From a virus: 31,005 nt of DNA. A model generated the notes under the pieces. It saw only the letters and a list, made by a program, of their open reading frames with translations, was not told the DNA's origin and ran no database searches. The stretch lies in the IMG/VR virus record IMGVR_UViG_3300043438_000807, positions 1-31,005 of that record, one strand, 5' to 3'. The position numbers and the translations under genes are program-made. Positions 13,424 to 21,217 of this stretch are shown one piece after another. Each line of letters begins with the position of its first letter. Position 1 is the first letter of the stretch.

Positions 13424-13986
13424 GAGCCAGAGAATTCCTACTCAGAGAAGCAGAGCCCACATTGGCAGACGCACTAAGAGCAGCCGCTGCACAACAGCAG
13501 GCAGCACAACAGCCTAAAATAGGTCAGCCTACAGATCCTAATGCTGTTAAACAAGGAGTAGGAGCACAAGCTGCACAGGGTTCTGCTAGCCCTACTCAGG
13601 TCACACCAGGCGGAACACAACCTGCTGCAAAGAAACCAATGGGTATCGGACAGTCATTTATTTCTGGACTGACCAAAGGCAAAGCTGATAGTCTAGGCGG
13701 AATGGCCGGCATGGCCAAGCAGGGTATTAAAAATATGGCTGCAAACCAGTTAGGTATGCAGAACACTGTTTCTGCAATGGGAGGTAAGCCAGTTGATGCA
13801 CCCTTACAAAAACCAGAAGACATAGGAATGGCATTAAAGCCTGGTCAAACTATTGATCTTCCTAATGTGGGCAAAATCAAAGTAACTAAAAGTGGTCCTC
13901 AGGGTATTGAATTAGATACTAGTCAAGCAGCTAGTATTGGAGTACCTAAGCTAACATTGAATCCCAAGGATCTATTGCAAAAATGA
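13420..13986 (+). CDS. Low-complexity Ala/Gln/Gly-rich phage protein, unknown
   Basis: 188 aa. It starts MRAREFLLREAEP, a short basic-acidic N-terminal peptide seen in variants on neighbouring genes (MRLFEVADS at 16211). It is followed by a disordered Ala/Gln/Pro/Gly region (15-75), a Gly/Met-rich amphipathic stretch (SFISGLTKGKADSLGGMAGM) and a small C-terminal beta domain (GQTIDLPNVGKIKVTKSG, LTLNPKDLLQK). It could be a scaffold or core protein. Both ends are ATGA-coupled to neighbours. No family assigned. Confidence 0.55.
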   Translation: MRAREFLLREAEPTLADALRAAAAQQQAAQQPKIGQPTDPNAVKQGVGAQAAQGSASPTQVTPGGTQPAAKKPMGIGQSFISGLTKGKADSLGGMAGMAKQGIKNMAANQLGMQNTVSAMGGKPVDAPLQKPEDIGMALKPGQTIDLPNVGKIKVTKSGPQGIELDTSQAASIGVPKLTLNPKDLLQK

Positions 13987-14189
13987 AAATAGTCCAATTA
14001 TTAGATGTTGCTATGCCGCTCACTAACGAAGAACACAATTTCTTCAAACATCATACAGGCAAAATTAGAATTACCGGTCTAACAGAACGTGATCAAGTCG
14101 TTGCCAGAAACCTAGTGCGTAAAGGAATTTACGAAATAAGTAACGATAATGAACACATTTTCAAAACGACAAATGAAAAAAATTCCTGA
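13983..14189 (+). CDS. Small phage protein (68 aa), unknown
   Basis: 68 aa, starting at the ATGA overlap with the previous gene. It contains 'NEEHNFFKHHTGKIRITGL', 'RDQVVARNLVRKGIYEI' and a polar tail. The middle looks like a small winged-helix or helix-strand unit (a DQVVARNLVRKG helix followed by a strand), but this is not enough to assign. It overlaps the following gene by about 40 bp unless that one starts later. Confidence 0.5.
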   Translation: MKIVQLLDVAMPLTNEEHNFFKHHTGKIRITGLTERDQVVARNLVRKGIYEISNDNEHIFKTTNEKNS

Positions 14190-14634
14190 TAGAGTATTCA
14201 GCAAATTTGAAACTCTGGCCAAACGTGTACTACACGATCTCAAAGCCAAAGGACATATTATACCAATACAACAGGCTGACGGCTCTATTAAATTTGAAAA
14301 ATTTCTTGTTACTAAAAACGCAGACGGTCTGTATTCTGTATCTGGCAGTAGTATTGTTTACAGAGAAAATCTTAATCTTCCGCAATCTGCCGCACTGATC
14401 GCTAACGATCTAGCATTAGGTAGAATACAGGATACAAAGATTATAGAACTAGACAGAGATTACGGATTTAAACTGTTTGAAGAACAGCTATACCTACAGG
14501 CCAGCAAACGTAAAAAGAATACACTAGATCAGTCAATTTTTTACGAAACTCGATGCAGTATTGCAAAAACACAAAAAGATGCACTAAAAACCCGCATCTT
14601 AAGATCCTTTAAGAAATTAATTGATATCACATAA
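14149..14634 (+). CDS. Basic phage protein, unknown
   Basis: 161 aa from the ATG at 14149 (overlap 41 bp) or 153 aa from the ATG at 14173 (overlap 17 bp); neither has a clear ribosome-binding site. It is Lys/Arg-rich throughout: a helical start (VFSKFETLAKRVLHDLKAKG), a central beta segment (FLVTKNADGLYSVSG), a helix (LPQSAALIANDLALG) and a C-terminal basic helical part (ASKRKKNT, KTRILRSFKKLI). A nucleic-acid- or capsid-interior role fits the charge but is inference. Its TAA stop is embedded in the late motif at 14630. Confidence 0.6.
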   Translation: MNTFSKRQMKKIPDRVFSKFETLAKRVLHDLKAKGHIIPIQQADGSIKFEKFLVTKNADGLYSVSGSSIVYRENLNLPQSAALIANDLALGRIQDTKIIELDRDYGFKLFEEQLYLQASKRKKNTLDQSIFYETRCSIAKTQKDALKTRILRSFKKLIDIT

Positions 14635-14637
14635 ATA
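14630..14637 (+). promoter_or_regulatory. Late-type motif CATAAATA containing the upstream stop codon
   Basis: The TAA at 14632-14634 ends the gene at 14149 and begins TAAATA. The gene at 14664 follows with a 26-base gap and a TTTTTGGAAA ribosome-binding site. Confidence 0.5.
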
Positions 14638-14663
14638 ATAGATATAACTTTTTTGGAAATGCC

Positions 14664-16214
14664 ATGAAGACAACCGATTTTAATCAACACACCAGTTCTC
14701 ATAAATTGAATGAGAACCTATACAAGAAGTTTGGCGTAAAAGTCGACTTTAACAAGTATAGCAGAGAGCAGCTAGAAGATGCTCGTAACAAAATTCGCAC
14801 TGAAATTCATCAGGTAGAAGCTAGAAGCAATTTTAATGATCTTCTGACTAATGAAACTTATCAGAAGAACAAACAACTAGTGGGACTGCTAAACACTCGT
14901 ATCAAAGAAATGCTAGGCGAGAGTATCGCTGTTATGGAACGTAAGTTGTCTGAAGCTGAAAAGAAAACAAACGGCTTTGACCCATTGAAGCATGTTAAGA
15001 ATCCTACCAAAGGTGAGAAGACTGCGGCCAAAGACGTTAAGCGTGGTAGCTATGCAGATCGTGCAGCCATGTTGAAATCAGCAGAAGCTGACGGCAGATT
15101 AAAAGAAGGCGAAAAAACTGAAGGCAATGCTTTTGGTGCAGCAGTTCGTAAAGCCAAGTCAGACGGTATCCAAAAAGGTGAAAAAGTTAAAGTGGGCGGA
15201 AAAGAATACGCAGTTAAAGAAGCCGACAAACAAACAATGAGTCGTGCAGCCAAGGGTCATGAAAAATATGGCAAAGCTGGTATGCAGGCATTGGCCAAAG
15301 CAGGTAAGGACGGCAAGGACCTTGATCCTATTAGAAAAAAATACGACAAGTATGACGAGACAGTTGAAGAAGGTTTCCCTACAGTAGCCGATGCTAAAGC
15401 TCGTGCAGAAAAAGAAAAGACTACTGGCAAGTTTGACAAGAAAGAAATTAAACCAGGTGTAACACAATACACACGCAAATCTAATACATTTACCGACGGC
15501 GGCGATGACAGCGATGTAAAGAAAGCTAAAAAGACTGCAAAGGTCAAAGAAGCTACTAAGAACCTTCCAGGTAATCAAGAAAAGATTGATGCTGATCATG
15601 ACGGTAAGATCGAAAAGAGTGATTTTGCAAAACTACGTGCAGGAAAGAAAAAGATGAAAGAAAGTCAACATAGAAAAAATGTCAAGTTAGTTAACGAAAG
15701 TATTCGTAGATTAATGAACGAAGACGAAGAAGGCAAGGCCAAATCCATTACTGCCGGTACAGACATGGTCAACGACTTCACTAGCTGGATGACTCGTGTT
15801 GGGCAATATCAAACAAAGAGTATGATCGAACTAGCAGATGCTATCCGTGCTAACTTTGGTCAAGAGCAAGCTGAAACATTTAAAGGTGCAGTTGCTCCTG
15901 CATTAGAAACAGCCCTAAACACATTAACACAAGCACGTGAGCAGTTGAGCAACGCTGTTGCTGTGTTAGCAGGTGAATCAAGCCCAATGGATACAATGGG
16001 TGCTGATATGGGTGCTGATATGGGTGGAGCAGAAGCAGGCATGGATAGTATGAATGCCGGTAACGAAGAAGTTCCGATGGATGACGAATTCGGTGCAGCA
16101 GATGCAGCCGCAGGCGGTGCAGAAATGGCCGGACGTGAAATGCGTGAAAGCCGTAAATTATTTTCCGCTAAACTAAACGAAGCTCATAGCATTATCGCAA
16201 GACTATCTAAATGA
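14664..16214 (+). CDS. Large charged phage protein with an EF-hand-type loop, unknown
   Basis: 516 aa. Residues 1-90 form a helical domain (NLYKKFGVKVDFNKYSREQLEDARNK). Residues ~95-300 are Lys/Glu/Ala/Gly-rich and probably extended. Residues 309-320 (DADHDGKIEKSD) are a canonical EF-hand/dockerin-type calcium loop with Asp309, 311, 313, Lys315 and Asp320. Residues ~335-440 are helical. The tail holds two exact 12-base repeats (15996-16019, Met-Gly-Ala-Asp), an acidic Gly/Ala/Met region and a final helix (RKLFSAKLNEAHSIIARL). It resembles long charged proteins of marine T4-like phages of unknown role. Calcium binding is predicted from the motif only. It is ATGA-coupled to the next gene. Confidence 0.65.
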   Translation: MKTTDFNQHTSSHKLNENLYKKFGVKVDFNKYSREQLEDARNKIRTEIHQVEARSNFNDLLTNETYQKNKQLVGLLNTRIKEMLGESIAVMERKLSEAEKKTNGFDPLKHVKNPTKGEKTAAKDVKRGSYADRAAMLKSAEADGRLKEGEKTEGNAFGAAVRKAKSDGIQKGEKVKVGGKEYAVKEADKQTMSRAAKGHEKYGKAGMQALAKAGKDGKDLDPIRKKYDKYDETVEEGFPTVADAKARAEKEKTTGKFDKKEIKPGVTQYTRKSNTFTDGGDDSDVKKAKKTAKVKEATKNLPGNQEKIDADHDGKIEKSDFAKLRAGKKKMKESQHRKNVKLVNESIRRLMNEDEEGKAKSITAGTDMVNDFTSWMTRVGQYQTKSMIELADAIRANFGQEQAETFKGAVAPALETALNTLTQAREQLSNAVAVLAGESSPMDTMGADMGADMGGAEAGMDSMNAGNEEVPMDDEFGAADAAAGGAEMAGREMRESRKLFSAKLNEAHSIIARLSK

Positions 16215-16573
16215 GATTGTTTGAAGTCGCAGACTCGTTTCCTGCTGATCTAGAAATGGTCTTAAGGAATCAAATGGGGCGTAGTAATTCAAAGAATTCT
16301 ACGTTGAAACTTACTTGGCCTGCTCTATCAAACATGATGAAGAATATGGGCTACGGTGCTATTGATTCAAAAGGATTCCAAAAAATGTTTGACGGTAATC
16401 CTTCACTACAGGCCATTGTTCGCAACTTTGATGAAAAGGGAATTATCGTATCAACTGAAGTTGACGACCCTGATAAAGAAGCCTCTGGTGCAGCCCCTGC
16501 ACCTGGCGGCCAATCAGTTGATCAAATGGCTGGCTCGGCTGCTGACCAGTTCCTTAACAGTCCGCTTTCTTAA
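16211..16573 (+). CDS. Small phage protein, unknown
   Basis: 120 aa, ATGA-coupled to the 516-aa gene. It has a compact helical domain (LEMVLRNQMGRS, LTWPALSNMMKNMGYGAIDSKG, MFDGNPSLQAIVRNFDEKGI), then a polar Ala/Pro/Gly linker and a short end (AADQFLNSPLS). No recognised family. Coupling suggests it acts with the upstream protein. Its last 20 bp overlap the convergent oxygenase gene. Confidence 0.55.
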   Translation: MRLFEVADSFPADLEMVLRNQMGRSNSKNSTLKLTWPALSNMMKNMGYGAIDSKGFQKMFDGNPSLQAIVRNFDEKGIIVSTEVDDPDKEASGAAPAPGGQSVDQMAGSAADQFLNSPLS

Positions 16574-17102
16574 TCAACAAACTGTCTAACACAGTTTGAT
16601 AATCATGATTAAGCCATTGATAAGAAAAAAACTTTCTAATCTTTAATTTCGGTTTATGCACACTATGCGGCTTACTTACATTTAATAAGTAAGCCGTATT
16701 CTTTTCTGCACTAAATCTACATCGCTCTGTAAGTTGATCTAGATGGAATACATTTTCTCCTTGTTCTTTGATATTGCTGAGATGCTGTGTTTCGGCAGTT
16801 TCGTCAAAGAACACAGTTGACGAGTCGTCAGTTTGAAAATACCAATTTAGATTACAACCCACTCCTAGATCTGTGTGAGGTTGTAAATATCCTCTACCGA
16901 CTATTTCAGAATAGAAAACTCTGTTAGGCGGAATGCTGGATATAGGATTGTAATGCAGGCTTTTGAATAGCTCTATATCGTTAATTTGGTGAAGGAAAAT
17001 AATCACATCCGGGTAGCCGTATTGAAATACTAGCGGGCCTTTTAACTGCTCGTATTCAAATGGTTTAAGTTCGAAATCGAATTTTTGAAAATATTGTTGC
17101 AT
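16554..17102 (-). CDS. 2-oxoglutarate/Fe(II)-dependent oxygenase (prolyl-hydroxylase-like fold)
   Basis: 182 aa from the ATG at 17102. The frame extends upstream, but that part crosses the nuclease start, and the exact TATAAATA sits between. The double-stranded beta-helix signature is present: His76-x-Asp78 (QPHTDLG), distal His146 (NVSKPHSV) and Arg156 (KIRKFF), plus 'NLNWYFQ' and 'AYLLNVSKPH', typical of phage 2OG oxygenases. It would hydroxylate or demethylate an unknown substrate (protein, nucleobase or small molecule) using O2, Fe(II) and 2-oxoglutarate. It faces a convergent gene with a 20-bp overlap and diverges from the PD-(D/E)XK nuclease gene at 17163. Confidence 0.8.
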   Translation of the reverse strand: MQQYFQKFDFELKPFEYEQLKGPLVFQYGYPDVIIFLHQINDIELFKSLHYNPISSIPPNRVFYSEIVGRGYLQPHTDLGVGCNLNWYFQTDDSSTVFFDETAETQHLSNIKEQGENVFHLDQLTERCRFSAEKNTAYLLNVSKPHSVHKPKLKIRKFFSYQWLNHDYQTVLDSLLIKKADC

Positions 17103-17109
17103 TGGCAAA

Positions 17110-17117
17110 TATTTATA
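17110..17117 (-). promoter_or_regulatory. Late promoter, exact TATAAATA (minus strand)
   Basis: A perfect T4-late match ending 7 bases before the oxygenase ATG at 17102. It fixes the likely start and leaves at most a one- or two-base leader. Confidence 0.65.
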
Positions 17118-17126
17118 GTCCTTTAT

Positions 17127-17155
17127 TTGCGTTATGATAAAAACTTTAGTATAAT
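17127..17155 (+). promoter_or_regulatory. Possible sigma70 promoter TTGCGT-17-TATAAT
   Basis: The -10 at 17150-17155 is perfect; the -35 matches three of six. The ATG at 17163 is 7 bases past the -10, at the expected transcription start, and no Shine-Dalgarno precedes it. Confidence 0.5.
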
Positions 17156-17162
17156 TATTACT

Positions 17163-17861
17163 ATGATTTATACTCCACCACCTTTTGTAGAACACATACA
17201 ATATAAGCCCTGCCAACAAATAAACGATCCCATAACTCGTAAAAGAGTTTATCTAACTCCGGACGGAGAAAAGACTCCTAGCGTTACTACCATCCTTGGC
17301 TCAACTAAAGACCAAACTCACTTAATCGAATGGCGTAAGCGAGTAGGTGAAGAAAACGCTGCACAGATAACTAAAGAAGCTTCTGGTGTCGGTACTGCAA
17401 TGCACAACAACCTAGAAAGATTCATAGCCGGACTGGAGCGTCAGCCGGGCAATAACCTAGTTCATGTGCAGGCTAACAAAATGGCCAATGTTATTATCGA
17501 GCAGGGTCTAAAGGATGTTAACGAAGTTTGGGCAATGGAGCAAAGCCTATACTTTCCCGGACTGTATTCGGGTACCACTGACCTTGTGGCAGTGTACAAA
17601 GGCAATCCCAGTGTGTGCGATTATAAACAGACTAACAAGCCTAAGAAAGCAGAATGGGTTGAAGACTACTTCTTACAGCTAATGGCTTACATACTGGCAC
17701 ATAACGAAGTGTACGGGACAGAAATTCGTGAAGGTCATGTGTTCATGTGCAGTAGAGATCTGCAATATCAACAGTTTGATCTAACTCCGGATAACTTTAA
17801 CAAGTATCAAGACATGTGGCTTGCTAAAGTTGAAGACTATTACTTGAATTATCACAAGTGA
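17163..17861 (+). CDS. PD-(D/E)XK nuclease (RecB/Cas4-type exonuclease family)
   Basis: 232 aa from the ATG at 17163, chosen because the upstream in-frame Met lies inside the divergent oxygenase gene and the protein begins naturally at MIYTPPPF. Motifs follow the RecB-family order: GVGTAMHNNLE (His81, Glu85), GTTDLVAV (Asp140), VCDYKQTN (Asp153, Lys155) and QLMAY (Gln172-Tyr176). It should be a metal-dependent DNA exo- or endonuclease acting in host DNA breakdown, recombination or replication; T4-like marine phages often carry such a gene. It overlaps the next gene by GTGA. Leaderless translation is suggested by the -10 position. Confidence 0.85.
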   Translation: MIYTPPPFVEHIQYKPCQQINDPITRKRVYLTPDGEKTPSVTTILGSTKDQTHLIEWRKRVGEENAAQITKEASGVGTAMHNNLERFIAGLERQPGNNLVHVQANKMANVIIEQGLKDVNEVWAMEQSLYFPGLYSGTTDLVAVYKGNPSVCDYKQTNKPKKAEWVEDYFLQLMAYILAHNEVYGTEIREGHVFMCSRDLQYQQFDLTPDNFNKYQDMWLAKVEDYYLNYHK

Positions 17862-18583
17862 AAGCTGAAGACGTTATCTACACACCGTTAGATTTGCCCT
17901 GTTGTCCACAAATAGACTTAGACAAACTAACAGCGTGGATGGCCAAAGTTTACCCGCAGAAGAATCTACTGCAACAAACTGGAAACTATCTCATTGCAGG
18001 TATAAATGAAAAAGATGCATTTCCTTGGGAAGTAGTGTGGGCCAAAGCATTAGACTGGCAATCTAATTTTAATAAAGAGTTTCCAGAGTTAGTAAATTAC
18101 ATTGTCAACGATTGGGGAATACCCGAGAATGAAATAGTTGCAATAACTCTGTTGCCAAAACGTGCAAGTGCTATATCAAAAGACTTTTGGCATAGTGATC
18201 TTGACAAGCTAGGACTGCGATTCTATATAAGTTTTGAAAACAGAGAACAGGACAAGTTATTGTTTAAAAAAACATTGACTAGCGAATGTAAAGAAAACAA
18301 CTTATTTAGAACGTTTCAAACAGATACAGGACTTGAACACACTGTACACACTGCTCATATACTAGGTGATCGACAACCTTATTATTTGAATAATTATCTA
18401 GCAGCACACAATGTAAAAAATACTAGTTTAGATCGTCGTATTGCAGTGATTGTTGCAACTTCGTACGAAGTTAACCAACAGAGCAAATTAAAAGATCGAA
18501 TAGATAACCTAATAGTATCTAGTGCTCAAAAATATCATAAACAGGCTATCTTTTGGCACGATTGGTCCGACGCAATTTCTTGA
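17858..18583 (+). CDS. Second 2OG-Fe(II) oxygenase-like protein (aspartyl-hydroxylase-like)
   Basis: 241 aa with a GTG start overlapping the nuclease stop. The catalytic set of a 2OG oxygenase can be read as His112-x-Asp114 (FWHSDLDKLG), distal His184 (LAAHNV) and Arg193/194 (LDRRIAVIVA). The 'WHSD...LRFYISFENRE' context recalls aspartyl/asparaginyl beta-hydroxylase-like phage proteins rather than the type at 16554. The substrate is unknown. It is translationally coupled to the PD-(D/E)XK nuclease, which may mean a shared pathway. Its last 49 bp overlap a convergent gene. The assignment is less certain because similarity outside the motifs is weak. Confidence 0.6.
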   Translation: MKAEDVIYTPLDLPCCPQIDLDKLTAWMAKVYPQKNLLQQTGNYLIAGINEKDAFPWEVVWAKALDWQSNFNKEFPELVNYIVNDWGIPENEIVAITLLPKRASAISKDFWHSDLDKLGLRFYISFENREQDKLLFKKTLTSECKENNLFRTFQTDTGLEHTVHTAHILGDRQPYYLNNYLAAHNVKNTSLDRRIAVIVATSYEVNQQSKLKDRIDNLIVSSAQKYHKQAIFWHDWSDAIS

Positions 18584-19005
18584 CCGTCTTGCCATAATTT
18601 TTTTACCTTGATAAAGTCTAAGTCTGTGTCCACGCAGTCACGCACTCGAAGACTATCAACCTTCCAATCCATAATATCAGAACAGGTTACTAGTTGATCA
18701 GATAGTTCTCGATATTCTTTGGTACAGATAATCTTCTCTAAGAACTCGTATATGTCACTAGAGCCTACACACACAAAACCTTCTAGAGATTGGTCGTTTT
18801 CCACAAAAAACGTCATGGGAAAGACCTCGTTTTCACTAAAATTCGTCAAAATTCTATACCTAATCTGTTGACTAATCGTTAGGTAGTTGTGCAGTAAACT
18901 TTGTTCAGCAGCAGTCAACGATAGTTCTAGAAATTTCGTGGGATTCCTGAAATAACTAGAATTCACCTTGGGACTAAACTTGATTCGGCGTATAAAGTAA
19001 AACAT
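18535..19005 (-). CDS. Protein of unknown function
   Basis: 156 aa from the ATG at 19005, or 158 from the in-frame ATG at 19011; the late motif at 19014 leaves only 2 bases before the latter, so 19005 is favoured. It is basic at the N-terminus (FYFIRRIKFSPKV), helical in the middle (LTAAEQSLLHNYLTISQQIRYRIL), then beta and helical (PMTFFVENDQSLEGFVCVG, IYEFLEKIICTKEYRELSD). Five Cys lie in the second half without a metal-site pattern. No family is recognised. The 3' end overlaps the oxygenase gene by 49 bp in the convergent direction. Confidence 0.55.
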   Translation of the reverse strand: MFYFIRRIKFSPKVNSSYFRNPTKFLELSLTAAEQSLLHNYLTISQQIRYRILTNFSENEVFPMTFFVENDQSLEGFVCVGSSDIYEFLEKIICTKEYRELSDQLVTCSDIMDWKVDSLRVRDCVDTDLDFIKVKKLWQDGQEIASDQSCQKIACL

Positions 19006-19013
19006 TATCATAG

Positions 19014-19021
19014 TATTTATT
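19014..19021 (-). promoter_or_regulatory. Late-type motif AATAAATA (minus strand)
   Basis: It lies 8 bases upstream of the favoured ATG at 19005, again leaving almost no leader. Confidence 0.45.
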
Positions 19022-19049
19022 TTCCAGGACAGTCAAACCTAAACGACAT

Positions 19050-19057
19050 GATAAATA
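19050..19057 (+). promoter_or_regulatory. Late-type motif GATAAATA
   Basis: It lies 22 bases upstream of the tail-spike ATG at 19080, with CTAGGAA as a likely ribosome-binding site between. Confidence 0.5.
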
Positions 19058-19079
19058 CCCTTATACTAGGAATGTTACC

Positions 19080-20711
19080 ATGGCTGTTATTCAGATTTCA
19101 AAAATTCAATTACGTAGAGGGCAAACTGCTGATCAAGGGATGCCACAGTTAGCCAGCGGAGAAATGGGCTGGTCAGTTGATGAGCAAAGGCTGTTTATTG
19201 GCAACGGCAGTGTTGCAGAAGGTGCTCCTGCGGTGGGCAATACTGAAGTTCTTACTGAAGAAAGAATGTTTGATCTGTTGAGCACGGGCAAGTTTACAGC
19301 AACTAACTATACCTATATCGGCCACACTATTACTGCAACTATTACGGGAGTGTTAGGTGCAAACTTTCCAGTAGTGCGTACACTACAAGAAAAACTAGAC
19401 GACTCTGTTAGTATGTTTGACTTTGGCATATCAGACAACACTGATTGCACAGCCAAGTTCCAAAAAGCAATTGATGAAATCTATTTAAGATCCTTTGACA
19501 AGACATTGCCAAAGAGTCGTGTTCCTGTTAGTGTTCCTGCTGGCACTTACTACGTAACTGGTACAGTATACTTGCCACCATATGTAACTCTAGTAGGTGC
19601 AGGTATTGATAAAACTGTGATCCGTTCAATAGGCACAGGCAACACAACTATTTTTGAAACTATTGGAGGCAACAGTACTCCAAGTGTGCGAGTTACAGGA
19701 ACAAATATTGTTTCTCCTACTAATCCGAGACAAATTAAAATTTCCGGAATGACTTTGGAACACACTGGCACCATGTTGACTACCCAGACAACACCTATGA
19801 TTGTGTTAAACTATGCAGCGGACACCACAATCTCTGATATCAAGTTCTTAGGTACATATGTGTCCGGTGCTACTGCAACCACAGTTAATTCTGCAATTGA
19901 ATTAGGATACCTTAGCAGCGACCTGACTATTGAACACTGCCATTTTGAAGATTTATCCTACCCTGTTGTTTCTAATTGGAATGTGAGTGATGTTAAGATT
20001 GTGAACAATACTTTTGATACACTATATCAAGGTATTACATTGGCCAATGCGTTAACTACTTCTAGTGGAAAGAACATTGGACCAATTCGTGTAGATATTC
20101 AAGAAAACAAGTTTATCAACATCGAACGTCAAGGCATCTTTGCAGGTGCAAATACTTCGACTAACAATCAGATCAACAGTGAGAATAATCACTTTATCAA
20201 CGTTGGTAATAATGGCAACGGTGATGCTGACCCTGCACACCCAATCATTACTTTTGCCAGCCACGGCAACAGTTCAACTAATGACAATTTTGAGCGTCTG
20301 TGGTACATGCAGACCACAGTATTGGATACTCCTCAATATGAGATTATTGAGGGTACTGCCCAGGTTAGATTAAAGTTCACAGACAGACAATCTTTACCGG
20401 AAAGTACCAGTACTCAAACTTTATTGAAGATTCCTTACAACTCCACAGTTACCAGTGTGACTATCGATTACACACTGGAAAAAGCTGGATTGGCAAGAAA
20501 AGGCACATTGAGCGTAGTAGCCAGCGATGTGGGCGTTTCTTATAAAGACTCATATGCTGTAGCGGGCAGCAGTGATGGTGATGTGGTATTCTCCGCTGCC
20601 TTTTTGGATCACGGACCGGTTGATCGCAACGATACATTGACTGTACAATATACTAATCCTGTTGCTGCTGGCACAGGTACTATAATTTTTAACGTAGCGT
20701 ATTACCGATAA
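19080..20711 (+). CDS. Tail-spike/fibre protein with pectate-lyase-type beta-helix
   Basis: 543 aa. Residues 1-45 (KIQLRRGQTADQG, PQLASGEMGWSVDEQRLFIGNG) are the same type of fibre N-terminal domain as at 1553. Residues ~110-185 (SMFDFGISDNTDCTAKFQKA, VSVPAGTYYVTGTVYLPPYV, LVGAGIDKTVIRS) are the entry of the pectate-lyase superfamily beta-helix common in phage tail spikes with depolymerase activity. Residues ~200-380 continue with coils of Asn/Thr/Ile-rich strands (LTIEHCHFEDL, VKIVNNTFDTL). The C-terminal ~120 residues form a separate beta domain. Catalytic residues cannot be fixed by eye, so an enzymatic role against surface polysaccharide is possible but unproven. Confidence 0.8.
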   Translation: MAVIQISKIQLRRGQTADQGMPQLASGEMGWSVDEQRLFIGNGSVAEGAPAVGNTEVLTEERMFDLLSTGKFTATNYTYIGHTITATITGVLGANFPVVRTLQEKLDDSVSMFDFGISDNTDCTAKFQKAIDEIYLRSFDKTLPKSRVPVSVPAGTYYVTGTVYLPPYVTLVGAGIDKTVIRSIGTGNTTIFETIGGNSTPSVRVTGTNIVSPTNPRQIKISGMTLEHTGTMLTTQTTPMIVLNYAADTTISDIKFLGTYVSGATATTVNSAIELGYLSSDLTIEHCHFEDLSYPVVSNWNVSDVKIVNNTFDTLYQGITLANALTTSSGKNIGPIRVDIQENKFINIERQGIFAGANTSTNNQINSENNHFINVGNNGNGDADPAHPIITFASHGNSSTNDNFERLWYMQTTVLDTPQYEIIEGTAQVRLKFTDRQSLPESTSTQTLLKIPYNSTVTSVTIDYTLEKAGLARKGTLSVVASDVGVSYKDSYAVAGSSDGDVVFSAAFLDHGPVDRNDTLTVQYTNPVAAGTGTIIFNVAYYR

Positions 20712-20714
20712 TTT

Positions 20715-21149
20715 ATGTTTAACCTATCTCCGGATGAGAGATTGAGTGCCTGGGCCGATCACAGGCATAGTCTCGACTCTTCTGAAAATCCTTTAGAAAC
20801 ACTAATCGAGTTTTGGGATCACCCTCCATATGTTCCATTCAACAGGAACGTAGATCCTTACAATCAAAGAAGCTGGCCTACACCTTGGGAAATCATTATT
20901 GAAAACAAATACGATGATTTTACCAAAGTATTAATGATAGCCTGGACATTAAAGTTAACTGCCACGTTTAAAGACAGTAAGGTAGAGATAAAAACATATA
21001 CAGATGCACACAGATCTAGACAATATAATCTAGTGTTCATCGATGATGAGTTTGTTATTAACTACACAGATAATGATATAAACAAACCTAGCGATATTCC
21101 TGAGTCATTTCAACTAGAAAATCTAATTGAAGTACAGAGGCCTAGGTAA
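20715..21149 (+). CDS. Conserved-looking phage protein, unknown
   Basis: 144 aa, 3 bp after the tail-spike stop, with no visible ribosome-binding site. It is rich in Trp, Asp and aromatic residues: SPDERLSAWADHRHSLD, 'DPYNQRSWPTPWEIIIENKYDDF', then a helix (KVLMIAWTLKLTATF) and strands with an acidic end. The 'WPTPWE.I..N.YDDF.K.L.IAWTL.LT' pattern recalls a protein widespread in T4-like phages of aquatic bacteria, from memory; function unknown. Its TAA stop is part of the late motif before nrdA. Confidence 0.6.
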   Translation: MFNLSPDERLSAWADHRHSLDSSENPLETLIEFWDHPPYVPFNRNVDPYNQRSWPTPWEIIIENKYDDFTKVLMIAWTLKLTATFKDSKVEIKTYTDAHRSRQYNLVFIDDEFVINYTDNDINKPSDIPESFQLENLIEVQRPR

Positions 21150-21152
21150 ATA
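21145..21152 (+). promoter_or_regulatory. Late-type motif GGTAAATA containing the upstream stop codon
   Basis: The TAA at 21147-21149 ends the gene at 20715. A ~60-base leader follows, with AGGTGG as ribosome-binding site before nrdA. It is the only promoter-like site visible for the nrdA-nrdB operon; an early promoter was not found here. Confidence 0.45.
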
Positions 21153-21217
21153 TCACTCTAAGTAGTAAAAAGAAAAAGCGGGCTCCCGGGCCACAAAATA
21201 AAAAGAACAGGTGGACA

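Noticed and set aside
17085-17162. An N-terminal extension of the PD-(D/E)XK nuclease starting at 17085
   Set aside because: It would cover the start of the divergent oxygenase and its TATAAATA, and adds a hydrophobic stretch unlike the family. The ATG at 17163 fits the promoter and the family start.
21180-21200. The GGGCTCCCGGGCC stretch before nrdA as a terminator
   Set aside because: The inverted repeat is very short and has no T-run on the plus strand; nothing firm can be said beyond a GC-rich leader segment.
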